Assembly: GCA_008015835.1 (NCBI GenBank)
Contig: SSGH01000030.1
Span: 1 to 46,279, forward strand
DNA length: 46,279 bases
Direction: 5' to 3'
From: Lysobacter sp.
GTDB lineage: Bacteria > Pseudomonadota > Gammaproteobacteria > Xanthomonadales > Xanthomonadaceae
A model generated the notes under the pieces. It was not told the origin of the DNA. It searched no databases and worked only from the letters and a program-made list of their open reading frames with translations. A program made the translations under genes and the position numbers. Position 1 is the stretch's first letter. Each line of letters begins with the position of its first letter. Positions 8,795-18,508 of the stretch are shown here, in pieces.

Positions 8795-10306
8795 ATGAGT
8801 AAGGAACTGTTGTTGGTCGTCGACGCGGTCGCCAACGAAAAAGGCGTACCGGAGTCCGTCATCATCGAAGCGCTGGAGGCCGCCTTGGCGACCGCCGCGA
8901 AGAAGCGCTATCACGATCAGGACGTGCTCACGCGCGTTTCGATCAACCCGAAAGACGGCAGCTACGAAACGTTCCGCCGTTGGGAAGTGGTGGCCGACGA
9001 CGTGGTGATGGAATCGCCCGATCGCCAAATCCGCTTGATGGATGCCGTGGACGAAGTCGAAGGCGTCGAAGTCGGCGACTACATCGAAGAGCAGATCGAG
9101 AATTCCGAATTCGGCCGCATCGCCGCGCAGGCCGCGAAGCAGGTGATCGTGCAGCGCGTGCGCGAGGCCGAACGCAACCAGGTGGTCGACGCGTGGAAAG
9201 ATCGCGTCGGCGAACTGGTGACGGGCGTGGTCAAGCGCGTCGAACGCGGCAACGTCTATGTCGACTTGGGCGGCAACGCCGAAGCCTTCATTCCCAAGGA
9301 CAAAGCGATCCCGCGCGACGTCGTGCGCGCCGGCGATCGCGTCCGCGGTTTTCTGTTCGATGTCCGCAGCGAGCCGCGCGGTCCGCAGTTGTTCATCAGC
9401 CGCGCCGCCCCCGAATTCATGATGGAGCTGTTCAAGCTCGAAGTGCCGGAAGTCGGTCAGGGCTTGGTCGAAATCAAGGCCTGCGCCCGCGACCCGGGCG
9501 ATCGCGCCAAGATCGCGGTCGTCGCCTACGACAATCGCACCGATCCGATCGGCGCCTGCATCGGCATGCGCGGTTCGCGCGTGCAGGCGGTGTCGAACGA
9601 ACTCAACGGCGAGCGCGTGGACATCGTGCTGTGGTCGGATAACCCGGCGCAGTTCGTGATCAACGCGATGGCCCCGGCCGAAGTGCAGTCGATCATCGTC
9701 GACGAAGAGAAGCATTCGATGGACTTGGCGGTCGCCGAAGAGCGCCTCGCCCAGGCGATCGGCAAGGGCGGCCAGAACGTCCGTCTCGCCAGCCGCCTGA
9801 CCGGCTGGCAGCTCAACGTGATGACCGCCGACCAAGTGCAGGCCAAGAGCGAGGCCGAGCAGACCGCGGCGCGCCATCTGTTCATGGAAAAGCTCGAAGT
9901 GGACGAAGAAATCGCCGGCATTCTGGTCGCCGAAGGCTTCAGCACGGTCGAGGAAATCGCCTACGTGCCGGTCGGCGAGCTGCTGGCGGTGGAAGGCTTC
10001 GACGAGGACATCGTCGAGGAACTCCGCGCCCGCGCCCGCGACGCCCTGCTCAACGACGCCCTGGCGGTCGAGGAAGAGCTGGACGAACACCAGCCCACCG
10101 ACGAACTGCTGGCGCTCGAAGGGATGGACAGCGACACCGCCTACGCCCTGGCCGCGCACGGCGTGCGCACGGTCGAGGACCTGGGCGAGCTGGCCGCGGA
10201 CGAGGTCGCCGAATTCGGCATCGACGGCTTGGACGAGGCGCACGCCGCGGCGCTCATCCTTGCCGCCCGCGCCGAAGAGATCGCCCGCCTCGAGCGGGAA
10301 GGGTAA
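8795..10306 (+). CDS. nusA: Transcription termination/antitermination protein NusA
   Basis: 503-residue RNA polymerase-associated factor controlling pausing, termination and antitermination. The N-terminal polymerase-binding domain begins MSKELLLVVDAVANEKGV. The S1 domain is near residues 135-200 (GVVKRVERGNVYVDLGGNAE). Two KH domains follow, with GACIGMRGSRVQAV and AIGKGGQNVRLASRLTGW. The C-terminus has two acidic helix-hairpin-helix repeats (LLAVEGFDEDIVEEL and LLALEGMDSDTAYAL), the AR1/AR2 repeats present in E. coli NusA but absent from many other phyla. Length is close to the E. coli protein (495). It sits in the conserved rimP-nusA-infB order. Confidence 0.97.
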   Translation: MSKELLLVVDAVANEKGVPESVIIEALEAALATAAKKRYHDQDVLTRVSINPKDGSYETFRRWEVVADDVVMESPDRQIRLMDAVDEVEGVEVGDYIEEQIENSEFGRIAAQAAKQVIVQRVREAERNQVVDAWKDRVGELVTGVVKRVERGNVYVDLGGNAEAFIPKDKAIPRDVVRAGDRVRGFLFDVRSEPRGPQLFISRAAPEFMMELFKLEVPEVGQGLVEIKACARDPGDRAKIAVVAYDNRTDPIGACIGMRGSRVQAVSNELNGERVDIVLWSDNPAQFVINAMAPAEVQSIIVDEEKHSMDLAVAEERLAQAIGKGGQNVRLASRLTGWQLNVMTADQVQAKSEAEQTAARHLFMEKLEVDEEIAGILVAEGFSTVEEIAYVPVGELLAVEGFDEDIVEELRARARDALLNDALAVEEELDEHQPTDELLALEGMDSDTAYALAAHGVRTVEDLGELAADEVAEFGIDGLDEAHAAALILAARAEEIARLEREG

Positions 10307-10638
10307 GCCTCCGCCGGCCGGTGCTCGGGCATCGGCCGGTGCGGGTGGATGAGGCGGCCGCAACGGCGCTCGAACGGCGTCGTCGGCTCGGTTCCCGGGC
10401 ATCGCGGTCGCAGTAAACTAGGGAAACTCCGAACGATTCAGGGTTTCCGCGCGCCATGAACAGCGCGCACGCGGATCGATCGCGAAAGCGATCGATCCGG
10501 CGGGAACGGACGCGGGCTTCGCCTCAGTCCGCGACGTCTGAATCGCGCCGGGATGGCGTTATTCAGAGCTTTCCTCAAGAGTCATCACGCGTGCGGTCCG
10601 CCGCACCACCAGATCGCACCACCAGATACGGACACCGA
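10307..10638 (+). other. nusA-infB spacer with a GC hairpin
   Basis: 332 bases without a gene. A 10-bp stem with one G-T pair (10314-10323 with 10330-10339) lies just after nusA but has no T tract, so it is at most an RNA-stability or attenuation element. The infB frame stays open from an upstream ATG at 10456, but the encoded 61-residue stretch is Arg/Ser-rich and unlike IF-2, so I treat it as non-coding leader. Confidence 0.5.
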
Positions 10639-13251
10639 ATGTCGCAGCAAACCACCATCCGAAAGCTCGCCGAACTGGTCAACACGCCGGTCGAGAAGTT
10701 GCTGGAACAGCTGGCCGAAGCCGGCATGAACTTCAGCGGCCCCGACCAGACCGTGACCAGCGCCGAGAAGCTGAAGCTGCTCGGGTTCTTGAAGCGATCG
10801 CACGGCAAGAGCGAGACCGCCGCCGAGGATTCGGCCGCGCCCAAGAAGATCACGCTCAACCGCAACCGCAAGCAAGAAATCACGGTCGGCGGCGGCAAGA
10901 ACAAGACGACGGTGGACGTGGTCGTCCGCAAGAAAGTCACCCTGGTCAAACCCGCCGACGGCGCCCAGAACGCCGATGGCGACGACGAGCGCTCGGAAAT
11001 CCTGCGCAAGCTCGAGGAGTCGCGTCAGCGCAATCTGGAAGAGCAGCAGCGCCTGGCCGACGAAGATCGCAAGCGCGCCGAAGAAGCCGCCGAGCGCAAG
11101 CGCAAAGCCGACGAAGCCGCCGCGCGCGTTCGCGCCGAGGCCGAAGCGGCCGCTGCGGCGACCGCGAAGACCACCGGCGAGGGCGGCGAAACGACGGCGC
11201 GTCCGAAGACCGCCGGTCACGGCCATGCTCACGCCAAACCGCCGCGCGCCGATGCGCCGCGCACCGACGATCGCGCCGGGCACAAAGCCAAGCCAAGCCG
11301 CGGCTCGCACGTGATGGTGGCGGACGTCGAAGACGACGACACCACCGCGCGTTTCGCCGGTCAGTTGCATCTGAGCGCCACCGAGCGCGAGCGCCGTTCC
11401 AGCGCCCGCGGCAAGCCCAAGCCCAGGCGTCAGCTCGAACAGAGCCGCAGCGGCGGCGGCCAGCACGGCTTCACCCGTCCGACCGAGAAAGTGGTGCGCG
11501 AAGTCGCGCTCGGCGAAGCGATCACCGTGTCCGATTTGGCGCAGAAACTCGCGCTCAAGGGCGGCGACGTGGTCAAGGCGCTGTTCAAGATGGGCGTGAT
11601 GGCCACCATCACCCAAACCATCGATCACGACACCGCGGTGCTGGTGGTCGAAGAACTCGGCCACAAGGCGATCCGCGCCGAAAGCGACGACGCCGAGAGC
11701 GAATTGCTGGCGCACATCGAGGACCAGCAGGGCGAGAAATCCTCGCGCCCGCCGGTGGTCACGATCATGGGCCACGTCGACCACGGCAAGACCTCGCTGC
11801 TCGACTACATCCGTCGCACGAAAGTGGCGGCGGGCGAAGCCGGCGGCATCACCCAACATATCGGCGCGTACCACGTGGAAACGCCGAAGGGCGTGATCAG
11901 CTTCCTCGACACCCCGGGCCACGCCGCGTTCACCGCGATGCGCGCCCGCGGCGCCAAGCTCACCGACATCGTGATCCTGGTGGTGGCGGCGGACGACGGC
12001 GTGATGCCGCAGACGATCGAAGCCGTGCAGCATGCGAAAGCCGCCGGCGTGCCTTTGGTGGTCGCGGTCAACAAGATCGATAAATCCGACGCCGACCCGC
12101 TGCGCGTGAAGAACGATTTGCTCGCGCACGACGTGGTGGCCGAAGAGTTCGGCGGCGACACGCAGTTCCTCGAAGTGTCCGCCAAGACCGGTCAGGGCAT
12201 CGACGAGCTGCTCGACGCGATCCTGCTGCAGGCCGAAGTGCTCGAACTCAAGGCCGTGTCCGAAGGTCGCGCCACCGGCGTGGTCATCGAATCCGCGCTC
12301 GACAAGGGCCGCGGCCCGGTCGCGACCGTGCTGGTGCAGGAAGGCGCGCTCAGCAAGGGCGATTACCTCGTCTGCGGCGTGCAGTACGGCCGCGTGCGCG
12401 CGCTGTTCGACGAAACCGGCGAGCAGGTGCAAAGCGCTGGCCCGTCGATTCCGGTGCAGGTGCTGGGTCTGTCGGGCGTGCCCGATGCCGGCGACGATTT
12501 CGTGGTGGTGGCCGACGAGCGTCTGGCCAAGGATGTGGCGCAGCAGCGCGATACCAAGCGCCGCGAATCGCGCTTGGTCGCGCAGGCGGGCAACCGCATG
12601 GAAGACATCATGGCGCAGATGGGGCAGGGCGGTTCGCAGCTCGCGCTCAATCTGGTGGTCAAGGCCGACGTGCAAGGTTCGGCCGAAGCTCTCCGCCAAG
12701 CGCTCACCAGCCTGTCGAACGATCAGATCCGCATCAATCTCATCGTCTCCGGCGTGGGCGGCATCACCGAATCCGACGCCAACTCCGCGCTGGCGGCGAA
12801 GGCGACGATCATCGGTTTCAACGTCCGCGCCGATGCGTCCGCGCGCAAGGTGATCGACGCTAACAACCTCGATTTGCGCTATTTCTCGATCATTTACGAC
12901 GTGATCGATCAGGTGAAGCAAGTCGCCTCGGGTCTGCTCGGCAAAGAAATCCGCGAAGAGATCATCGGCACCGCCGAGGTTCGCGACGTGTTCCGCAGCT
13001 CGAAGTTCGGCGCGATCGCAGGCTCGATGGTCATCGAGGGCGTGGTCAAGCGCAACAAGCCGATCCGCGTGCTGCGCGACAACACCGTCATCTTCGAAGG
13101 CGAGCTCGAGTCGCTGCGTCGCTTCAAGGAGAACGTCGACGAGGTGCGCAACGGTACCGAATGCGGTATCGGCGTGAAGGCCTATAACGACGTGAAGCCG
13201 GGCGACCAGATCGAGTGCTTCGAGCGCATCGAAGTGCAACGCACGCTCTGA
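10639..13251 (+). CDS. infB: Translation initiation factor IF-2
   Basis: 870-residue GTPase that places initiator tRNA on the 30S subunit and promotes subunit joining. ATG 10639 gives [20 protein letters not shown], the typical N-terminal domain. A Glu/Ala/Arg-rich coiled linker follows (about residues 110-200), then a second IF2-N domain near residue 290. The G domain shows GHVDHGKTS (378-386), DTPGH (424-428), NKID (478-481) and SAK (514-516). Domains II-IV follow, with DVQGSAEAL and the tRNA-binding C2 domain. The stop codon overlaps the rbfA start by one base (TGATG). Confidence 0.97.
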   Translation: MSQQTTIRKLAELVNTPVEKLLEQLAEAGMNFSGPDQTVTSAEKLKLLGFLKRSHGKSETAAEDSAAPKKITLNRNRKQEITVGGGKNKTTVDVVVRKKVTLVKPADGAQNADGDDERSEILRKLEESRQRNLEEQQRLADEDRKRAEEAAERKRKADEAAARVRAEAEAAAAATAKTTGEGGETTARPKTAGHGHAHAKPPRADAPRTDDRAGHKAKPSRGSHVMVADVEDDDTTARFAGQLHLSATERERRSSARGKPKPRRQLEQSRSGGGQHGFTRPTEKVVREVALGEAITVSDLAQKLALKGGDVVKALFKMGVMATITQTIDHDTAVLVVEELGHKAIRAESDDAESELLAHIEDQQGEKSSRPPVVTIMGHVDHGKTSLLDYIRRTKVAAGEAGGITQHIGAYHVETPKGVISFLDTPGHAAFTAMRARGAKLTDIVILVVAADDGVMPQTIEAVQHAKAAGVPLVVAVNKIDKSDADPLRVKNDLLAHDVVAEEFGGDTQFLEVSAKTGQGIDELLDAILLQAEVLELKAVSEGRATGVVIESALDKGRGPVATVLVQEGALSKGDYLVCGVQYGRVRALFDETGEQVQSAGPSIPVQVLGLSGVPDAGDDFVVVADERLAKDVAQQRDTKRRESRLVAQAGNRMEDIMAQMGQGGSQLALNLVVKADVQGSAEALRQALTSLSNDQIRINLIVSGVGGITESDANSALAAKATIIGFNVRADASARKVIDANNLDLRYFSIIYDVIDQVKQVASGLLGKEIREEIIGTAEVRDVFRSSKFGAIAGSMVIEGVVKRNKPIRVLRDNTVIFEGELESLRRFKENVDEVRNGTECGIGVKAYNDVKPGDQIECFERIEVQRTL

Positions 13252-13619
13252 TGCCGAAGAAGTCGTTCCATCGCACCGATCGCGTCTCCGCCCAACTCCG
13301 TCGCGAGTTGGGCGCGATCGTGCATGCGGTGGTGCGCGAGCACGGCCTGCCGTCGGTCAGCGTCTCGGACGTGGAAATCACGCGCGATATGGCGCACGCC
13401 AAAGTGTTCTTCACCGCGCTGCAATCCGAGCGCGCGAAAGAAGCGCTGAAAGGCCTGAGCGAATTGGCGCCGGAAATCCGCCGCGAACTGTCGCATGCGG
13501 TGCGCATGCGCCACACGCCGGAACTGCATTTCCACTACGACGATTCCGTGGATCGCGGCGAGCGCATCGATACGCTGCTGCGCGATCTGAACAGCGACGC
13601 CGAGTCGCAAGAGTCGTAG
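13251..13619 (+). CDS. rbfA: Ribosome-binding factor A
   Basis: 122-residue KH-like 30S assembly factor needed for 16S rRNA 5' end maturation and cold adaptation. The start at ATG 13251 gives [20 protein letters not shown] and is coupled to the infB stop. The core motif VSVSDVEITRDMAHAKVFFT and the C-terminal ELHFHYDDSVDRGERID are characteristic. The final Asp/Glu/Ser residues form a short acidic tail. Placement directly after infB matches E. coli and all sequenced xanthomonads that I know of. Confidence 0.95.
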   Translation: MPKKSFHRTDRVSAQLRRELGAIVHAVVREHGLPSVSVSDVEITRDMAHAKVFFTALQSERAKEALKGLSELAPEIRRELSHAVRMRHTPELHFHYDDSVDRGERIDTLLRDLNSDAESQES

Positions 13620-13665
13620 CGCGAGCCCCGGCCCGCCGTTCCGGCCGGACGGAATCCTTCCGAAA

Positions 13666-13754
13666 GACGATCGCTCGACGTCGGCGGTATCGATGACGTT
13701 CGGCGCGAGTCTTCGGCGCGAAGATTCAGGACAGCCGAACGCCGAGCGATCGTC
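13666..13754 (+). other. Nested inverted repeats in the rbfA-truB spacer, possible structured RNA
   Basis: An outer perfect 12-bp pair (GACGATCGCTCG at 13666-13677, CGAGCGATCGTC at 13743-13754) encloses an inner 8-bp pair (CGTTCGGC 13697-13704, GCCGAACG 13734-13741). That in turn encloses a 6-bp hairpin (TCTTCG 13710-13715, CGAAGA 13719-13724). It lacks a T tract and therefore does not look like a simple terminator. The role is unknown. Confidence 0.5.
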
Positions 13755-13801
13755 CGCCCGACAACCCCACACATCGGCCCGAGAAGGCCTATCATCCTCC
13801 G

Positions 13802-14743
13802 ATGGCCCAGGCCCCGAAGAAAACCTTCCGCAAGCTCGACGGCATTCTGCTGCTCGACAAGCCGCAGGGCCTGAGCTCGAATCAAGCGCTGCAGCGCGTG
13901 CGCCATCTGTTCCGCGCGGAAAAAGCCGGGCACACCGGCAGTTTGGATCCGTCGGCCACCGGCCTGTTGCCGATCTGTTTCGGCGAAGCGACGAAGATCG
14001 CCGGCGGTTTGCTGGGCGCGCGCAAGGCCTACGACACCGTCGCGCGTTTGGGCATCGTCACCGACACCGACGACGCGGAGGGTCAGCCGCTGCGCGAACG
14101 CCCGGTCGGCGCTTACGACATCGACACCATCGACGCCGCGCTGCGCGCGTTGACCGGACGCATCGCGCAACGCCCGCCGATCTATTCCGCGCTTAAGCGC
14201 GGCGGCGAGCCTCTTTACGCGAAAGCGCGTCGCGGCGAGGCCGTCGAAGTGGAGGCGCGCGAAGTCGACGTTCACAGTTTCGATCTGACCTCCGAGGCCG
14301 ATCTGCTCGACGCCGGCGAACCGATGCTGCGTCTGCACGTGGAATGCGGCTCCGGCACTTACGTGCGCAGCCTGGTGCGCGACTTAGGCGAAGCCCTCGG
14401 CTGCGGCGCGCATGTCGCCGAATTGCGTCGTTTGTGGGTGGACCCGTTCCGCGACCCGCGGATGTGGACCTTCGAAGCGCTGCAGGCGCTCGCCGAACGC
14501 GACGAACGCAGTCTCGATGCGTGCTTGTTGCCGCTGGAAATCGGTTTGGTCGGGTATCGCCGCGTCGATCTCGGCGCCGATGCCGTGCGTCGTTTCGCGC
14601 AGGGCCAACGGCTGAAATTGTCCACGCAGGCCGTCGGCGTCTGCGCGGTGTTCGACGGCGAAGGCCGCGCGCACGGCTTGGCGGAAATCGACGAGCAGGG
14701 CATGCTGCTGCCGCAGCGCATCTTCGTTTCGCATTCGCCATAA
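13802..14743 (+). CDS. truB: tRNA pseudouridine(55) synthase TruB
   Basis: 313-residue enzyme converting U55 to pseudouridine in the T loop of tRNAs. The catalytic aspartate is D49 in the signature HTGSLDPSATGLLP. Other family segments are DGILLLDKPQGLSSNQAL at the N-terminus, RPPIYSALKRGGEPLYAKAR near the middle and CGSGTYVRSLVRDLGEALG, followed by a C-terminal PUA-like domain (about residues 250-313). The start at 13802 gives the common xanthomonad N-terminus. It is separated from rbfA by a structured 182-base spacer and followed after 10 bases by a small exported-protein gene. Confidence 0.96.
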   Translation: MAQAPKKTFRKLDGILLLDKPQGLSSNQALQRVRHLFRAEKAGHTGSLDPSATGLLPICFGEATKIAGGLLGARKAYDTVARLGIVTDTDDAEGQPLRERPVGAYDIDTIDAALRALTGRIAQRPPIYSALKRGGEPLYAKARRGEAVEVEAREVDVHSFDLTSEADLLDAGEPMLRLHVECGSGTYVRSLVRDLGEALGCGAHVAELRRLWVDPFRDPRMWTFEALQALAERDERSLDACLLPLEIGLVGYRRVDLGADAVRRFAQGQRLKLSTQAVGVCAVFDGEGRAHGLAEIDEQGMLLPQRIFVSHSP

Positions 14744-14753
14744 GGAAACCGCC

Positions 14754-15332
14754 ATGACCCGTTTCGTTCGCCGGCCGCTGGCCGTTTTCGCATTGACCGT
14801 CGCGCTGTGCGCCGCGAACGTCGCACCGCTGTGGGCCGCGGAGCTCACGCCCGACGCCAGCCCGGAGGCGGTGCTGCAGGAATCTTTTCGCCGGATGCAG
14901 GCCAACGAGTGGGGCGCCGCGGCCGATGCCTTCGATCCCGCCGCGCTCAAGCAGTTCCGCGAGATGCTGGCGCCGATCCTCGAATCCGAGGACAGCGCCG
15001 GTGTCGTGGCCATGTTCTTCGGCGACGAGGCGACGCCCGCCTCGCTGAAAGCGATGAACGATCAGGCGTTTTTCGCCGGGATGATGTCGACCATCATGAG
15101 CGCGTCCGGCGGCGCCCTCGAAAGCCAGGAGGTGCTGGGCGGCGTGTCCGAAGGCGCGGATCGCATGCATATGGTGGTCCGCAGCAAGGCCGCCGCCATG
15201 GGGCTGTCGATCACGCAGATGGAAGTGGTGACGCTGAACAAGACGCCGCAGGGCTGGCGTTTGGCGCTCAGCGGCAAGATGGAGGGCATGGCCCAGGCGC
15301 TCAAGCAACTCGGCGGCAAGCCCAAGCCCTGA
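14754..15332 (+). CDS. Exported protein of unknown function
   Basis: 192 residues. The N-terminus [20 protein letters not shown] followed by AANVAPLWA is a clear Sec signal peptide with likely cleavage after the ALWA-like site near residue 28. The mature part is mostly helical, Ala- and Met-rich, and begins with a TPR-like or DUF-like helix containing [20 protein letters not shown]; the C-terminus is basic. I do not recognise a named family. An AAGGA ribosome site (14743-14748) and the 10-base gap to truB indicate co-transcription. It lies between truB and rpsO, which are normally neighbours in this cluster, so it looks like a lineage-specific insertion. Confidence 0.8.
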   Translation: MTRFVRRPLAVFALTVALCAANVAPLWAAELTPDASPEAVLQESFRRMQANEWGAAADAFDPAALKQFREMLAPILESEDSAGVVAMFFGDEATPASLKAMNDQAFFAGMMSTIMSASGGALESQEVLGGVSEGADRMHMVVRSKAAAMGLSITQMEVVTLNKTPQGWRLALSGKMEGMAQALKQLGGKPKP

Positions 15333-15447
15333 CCGACGGGGCGATCGAGAGGACGCGGCCGCTGGGCGGTCTCGCTTGCATAGGCCGAATGCGGGGCGAT
15401 CGGAACGTGCGGGCGCGGCTCGCGGTGGAATGCGGAGAGATCCCGCC

Positions 15448-15476
15448 TTGTTGGGGCGGGGGACGCGGGCTATAAT
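15448..15476 (+). promoter_or_regulatory. Promoter of rpsO
   Basis: A perfect TATAAT at 15471-15476 is preceded after 17 bases by TTGTTG (15448-15453). The -35 element lies in the loop of a small CCCGCC/GGCGGG hairpin. This is the only consensus -10 in the region between truB and rpsO. Confidence 0.75.
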
Positions 15477-15477
15477 C

Positions 15478-15505
15478 CCGGGGCTTTCCAGGGGCAAAGC
15501 CCCGG
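15478..15505 (+). promoter_or_regulatory. Leader hairpin of rpsO mRNA
   Basis: CCGGGGCTTT (15478-15487) and AAAGCCCCGG (15496-15505) form a perfect 10-bp stem with an 8-base loop. It would be at the extreme 5' end of the transcript from the TATAAT promoter. It is a candidate for S15 autoregulation or for transcript protection; rpsO is autoregulated through leader structures in several bacteria. Confidence 0.5.
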
Positions 15506-15618
15506 CGAGCTTTCCATTCCGATCACAGGCGGCCCAGGCGGTGCCTTCGCGAGATGCGCTCGAAACCGAGCCCGCCTCGCGCCGAGTTCCTGCCGTTCCC
15601 GCGTCTACGAGGCTTTCC

Positions 15619-15879
15619 ATGTCCATCGATTCCGCTCAAATCATCGACGCGCACAAGCGCGGCGCCAACGACACCGGTTCGCCGGAAGTGCAGGTCGCCC
15701 TGCTCACCGCGCGCATCGTCCAGTTGACCGACCACTTCAAGACCCATAAGCAGGACCACCACAGCCGTCGCGGCCTGCTGAAGATGGTCAATCGCCGTCG
15801 CAGCCTGCTCGACTATCTGCATCGTAAAGATGCGGAACGCTACAAGGCCCTGATCGAGAAGCTCGGTCTGCGCCGCTAA
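15619..15879 (+). CDS. rpsO: 30S ribosomal protein S15
   Basis: 86-residue primary 16S rRNA-binding protein. The family signature is present: [39 protein letters not shown] and [12 protein letters not shown] 15619 gives [20 protein letters not shown], exactly the usual start; the frame is open upstream but lies within the promoter and leader hairpin. Its own promoter lies at 15448-15476 and a terminator at 15891-15916. The order rpsO-pnp is conserved in proteobacteria. Confidence 0.97.
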   Translation: MSIDSAQIIDAHKRGANDTGSPEVQVALLTARIVQLTDHFKTHKQDHHSRRGLLKMVNRRRSLLDYLHRKDAERYKALIEKLGLRR

Positions 15880-15890
15880 GCACCAGACCC

Positions 15891-15922
15891 ACCGCGGCGC
15901 AGCGATGCGCCGCGGTTTCGTT
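15891..15922 (+). terminator. Terminator between rpsO and pnp
   Basis: Perfect 11-bp stem (ACCGCGGCGCA 15891-15901, TGCGCCGCGGT 15906-15916) closed by a GCGA tetraloop of the GNRA type, followed by TTCGTT. In E. coli the equivalent terminator lets part of the transcripts read into pnp. Confidence 0.75.
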
Positions 15923-15975
15923 ATGGGAGCCGGAAGTCGTCGTCGGTTTCGTTTCGCGCTTCGGTTCCCATGGCG

Positions 15976-16081
15976 GCTTCACGCAGCGCGGCTTCGATCG
16001 ATCCTGTTTCGATCGGCCCCGTTTCGATCGACTCGGTTTTCGCTCAGCGCAGTTTCAAGCAACACCGTTTCACGTGACATC
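15976..16081 (+). repeat. Degenerate 15-base tandem repeat upstream of pnp
   Basis: Seven consecutive units begin at 15976, 15991, 16006, 16021, 16036, 16052 and 16067, so the period is 15 bases with one 16-base unit. Each starts with G(C/T)TTC or GTTTT, and three units share TTTCGATCG or TTCGATCG. The array fills much of the 348-base rpsO-pnp spacer. Function is unknown. Confidence 0.65.
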
Positions 16082-16227
16082 GCGCAATCTCGCGCATCGC
16101 GCTTCGGTTCCGCGCGGTCGCGCACGCTTCAACCGTTCATCGCGTCACGGCCGCATCGCGCGGCCACCCGGCTCGGGGCAGGGGCTTCGGCCGGTTCATC
16201 GTCAAGTTTTTTCGAGGACATTCCAAC

Positions 16228-18336
16228 GTGGCAAAAGTGACCAAGAGTTTCCAATACGGCAAGCACACCGTCGTGCTCGAAACCGGCGAAATCGCCCGCC
16301 AAGCCGGCGGCGCGGTGATGGTGTCGGTCGAAGGCACCGTGGTGCTGGTGACCGCCGTGGCCGCCAAGAGCGCGCGCGAGGGGCAGGACTTCTTCCCGCT
16401 CACCGTGGACTACCAAGAGAAGTTCTATGCCGGCGGTCGCATCCCCGGCGGCTTCTTCAAGCGCGAAGGCCGCTCGACCGAAAAGGAAACGCTGATCTGC
16501 CGCTTGATCGACCGTCCGGTCCGTCCGCTGTTTCCCGAAGAGTTCAAGAACGAAGTCCAGATCATCGCGACCCTGATGTCGCTGAATCCGGAAATCGAAG
16601 GCGATATTCCGGCCATGATCGGCGCCTCGGCCGCGCTCGCGCTCACCGGCGCCCCGTTCCAGGGCCCGATCGGCGCCGCGAAAGTCGGCTACAAGAACGG
16701 CGAGTACATCCTCAACCCGACCGTGAGCGAGTTGAAGGAATCCGATCTCGAACTCGTCGTCGCCGGTACGAAGGACGCGGTGTTGATGGTCGAATCCGAA
16801 GCCAAGGAGCTGTCGGAAGACGTGATGCTCGGCGCCGTGGTCTTCGGCCATCAAGCGCAGCAAGTGGCGATCGACGCGATCAACGCATTGGTCGCCGAAG
16901 CCGGTAAGCCGCGTTGGGATTGGCAGGCCCCGGCGAAGAACGACGCTTTGATCGACGCGCTGAAAGCCGCGATCGGCGACCGTCTCGCCGCCGCGTTCCA
17001 GATCCGCGACAAGCTGCAGCGCCGCGACGCCATTTCGGCGCTGAAGAAAGACGTGCTCGAAAGCGTCGCCGGCCAGATCGAAGCCAATGGCTGGAGCGCC
17101 GCCGAAGCCTCGAAGGAATTCGGCGAACTCGAATACCGCACCATGCGCGACTCGGTGCTCGACACCAAGATCCGCATCGACGGCCGCGCGCTCGACACCG
17201 TGCGTCCGATCCACTGCCAAGTCGGCGTGCTGCCGCGCGTGCACGGTTCGGCGCTGTTCACCCGCGGCGAAACCCAGGCTCTGGTCGTCACCACGCTGGG
17301 CACCGCGCGCGACGGCCAGATCATGGACGACATCGCCGGCGAGTGGAAAGAACACTTCCTGTTCCACTACAACTTCCCGCCGTACTCGGTGGGGGAAACC
17401 GGCCGCTTCGGCGCGCCTAAGCGCCGCGAAATCGGCCACGGCCGCCTCGCCAAGCGCGGCGTGCTGGCGATGATGCCGGGCATGGAAGCGTTCCCGTACA
17501 CCATTCGCGTGGTGTCGGAAATCACCGAATCGAACGGTTCCTCGTCGATGGCCTCGGTCTGCGGTTCGTCGCTCGCCCTGATGGACGCCGGCGTGCCGGT
17601 GAAAGCGCCGGTCGCGGGCATCGCGATGGGCTTGGTGAAGGAAGACGACCGCTTCGTCGTGCTGTCCGACATCCTCGGCGACGAAGATCATCTCGGCGAC
17701 ATGGACTTCAAGGTCGCCGGCAGCGCCAACGGCGTCACCGCCCTGCAGATGGACATCAAGATCCAGGGCATCACCGAAGAAATCATGAAGGTCGCGCTGG
17801 GTCAGGCGAAGGCCGGCCGTCTGCACATCCTCGGCGAAATGGCCAAGGCCATCACCACGCCGCGCGCCGAGCTGAGCGAGTTCGCGCCGCGCCTGCTGAC
17901 GATCAAGATCCACCCCGACAAGATCCGCGAAGTGATCGGTAAGGGCGGCGCCACGATCCAAGGCATCACCAAGGAAACCGGCACCCAGATCGATATCCAG
18001 GACGACGGCACCATCGTGATCGCTTCGGTCAACGCCGCAGCCGCTCAGGCCGCGAAGGCGCGCATCGAGCAGATCACCTCCGACGTCGAGCCGGGCCGCA
18101 TCTACGAAGGCAAGGTCGCGAAGATCATGGACTTCGGCGCGTTCGTCACCATCCTGCCGGGCAAGGACGGCTTGGTGCACGTCTCGCAGATCTCCAACGA
18201 GCGCGTCGAGCGCGTCGGCGACAAGCTGAAAGAAGGCGATGTGGTCAAGGTCAAGGTGCTGGAAGTCGACAAGCAGGGCCGCATTCGCCTGTCGATGAAG
18301 GCCGTGGCCGAAGGCGAAGGGTTGGCGGGCGAGTAA
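16228..18336 (+). CDS. pnp: Polyribonucleotide nucleotidyltransferase (PNPase), GTG start
   Basis: 702-residue 3'-5' phosphorolytic exoribonuclease and degradosome component. Two RNase PH-like domains (about residues 1-210 and 310-540) flank an all-helical linker. The second carries [18 protein letters not shown] and [11 protein letters not shown] with the catalytic aspartates D487 and D493. A KH domain ([20 protein letters not shown]) and an S1 domain ([20 protein letters not shown]) complete the protein. GTG 16228 is chosen because it gives [25 protein letters not shown] at 16214-16218 is well placed. Transcription ends at a bidirectional hairpin at 18408. Confidence 0.97.
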   Translation: MAKVTKSFQYGKHTVVLETGEIARQAGGAVMVSVEGTVVLVTAVAAKSAREGQDFFPLTVDYQEKFYAGGRIPGGFFKREGRSTEKETLICRLIDRPVRPLFPEEFKNEVQIIATLMSLNPEIEGDIPAMIGASAALALTGAPFQGPIGAAKVGYKNGEYILNPTVSELKESDLELVVAGTKDAVLMVESEAKELSEDVMLGAVVFGHQAQQVAIDAINALVAEAGKPRWDWQAPAKNDALIDALKAAIGDRLAAAFQIRDKLQRRDAISALKKDVLESVAGQIEANGWSAAEASKEFGELEYRTMRDSVLDTKIRIDGRALDTVRPIHCQVGVLPRVHGSALFTRGETQALVVTTLGTARDGQIMDDIAGEWKEHFLFHYNFPPYSVGETGRFGAPKRREIGHGRLAKRGVLAMMPGMEAFPYTIRVVSEITESNGSSSMASVCGSSLALMDAGVPVKAPVAGIAMGLVKEDDRFVVLSDILGDEDHLGDMDFKVAGSANGVTALQMDIKIQGITEEIMKVALGQAKAGRLHILGEMAKAITTPRAELSEFAPRLLTIKIHPDKIREVIGKGGATIQGITKETGTQIDIQDDGTIVIASVNAAAAQAAKARIEQITSDVEPGRIYEGKVAKIMDFGAFVTILPGKDGLVHVSQISNERVERVGDKLKEGDVVKVKVLEVDKQGRIRLSMKAVAEGEGLAGE

Positions 18337-18407
18337 TCGTTCGCGTCGGTCCGCGACGCCGGAACTCGGTGCCGATGCAGGACCGTAGAAGCATGAGCCC
18401 CAAACGA

Positions 18408-18435
18408 GAAACCCGCCGTGAGAACGGCGGGTTTC
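18408..18435. terminator. Bidirectional terminator between pnp and the DUF1501 gene
   Basis: Perfect 12-bp stem GAAACCCGCCGT (18408-18419) / ACGGCGGGTTTC (18424-18435) with a GAGA loop. It is followed by TTCGTTT on the plus strand and, read on the minus strand, by TCGTTTGG. It lies between convergent genes and can serve both. Confidence 0.8.
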
Positions 18436-18508
18436 TTCGTTTGCGGCCGTCGTCGCGGCGGTGCGTAGACCGAAAGCGGAAGCGCGAGCGACGACGCGAC
18501 GTCGGCGA

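Noticed and set aside
10314-10339. GC-rich hairpin after nusA as a terminator
   Set aside because: There is no T tract and infB must be transcribed downstream; it is more likely a neutral or stabilising structure.
10456-10638. Earlier in-frame ATG for infB adding 61 residues
   Set aside because: The added stretch is Arg/Ser-rich and unlike the IF-2 N-terminus, whereas ATG 10639 gives the typical [14 protein letters not shown] start.
15976-16081. CRISPR array
   Set aside because: The units are 15 bases with degenerate sequence and no spacers, and there are no cas genes. Nothing else in the window resembles a CRISPR array.
15905-16240. Small plus-strand open frame in the rpsO-pnp spacer with a five-residue periodicity
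   Set aside because: The periodicity comes from the 15-base DNA repeat, it overlaps the pnp start, and there is no ribosome site or recognisable family.
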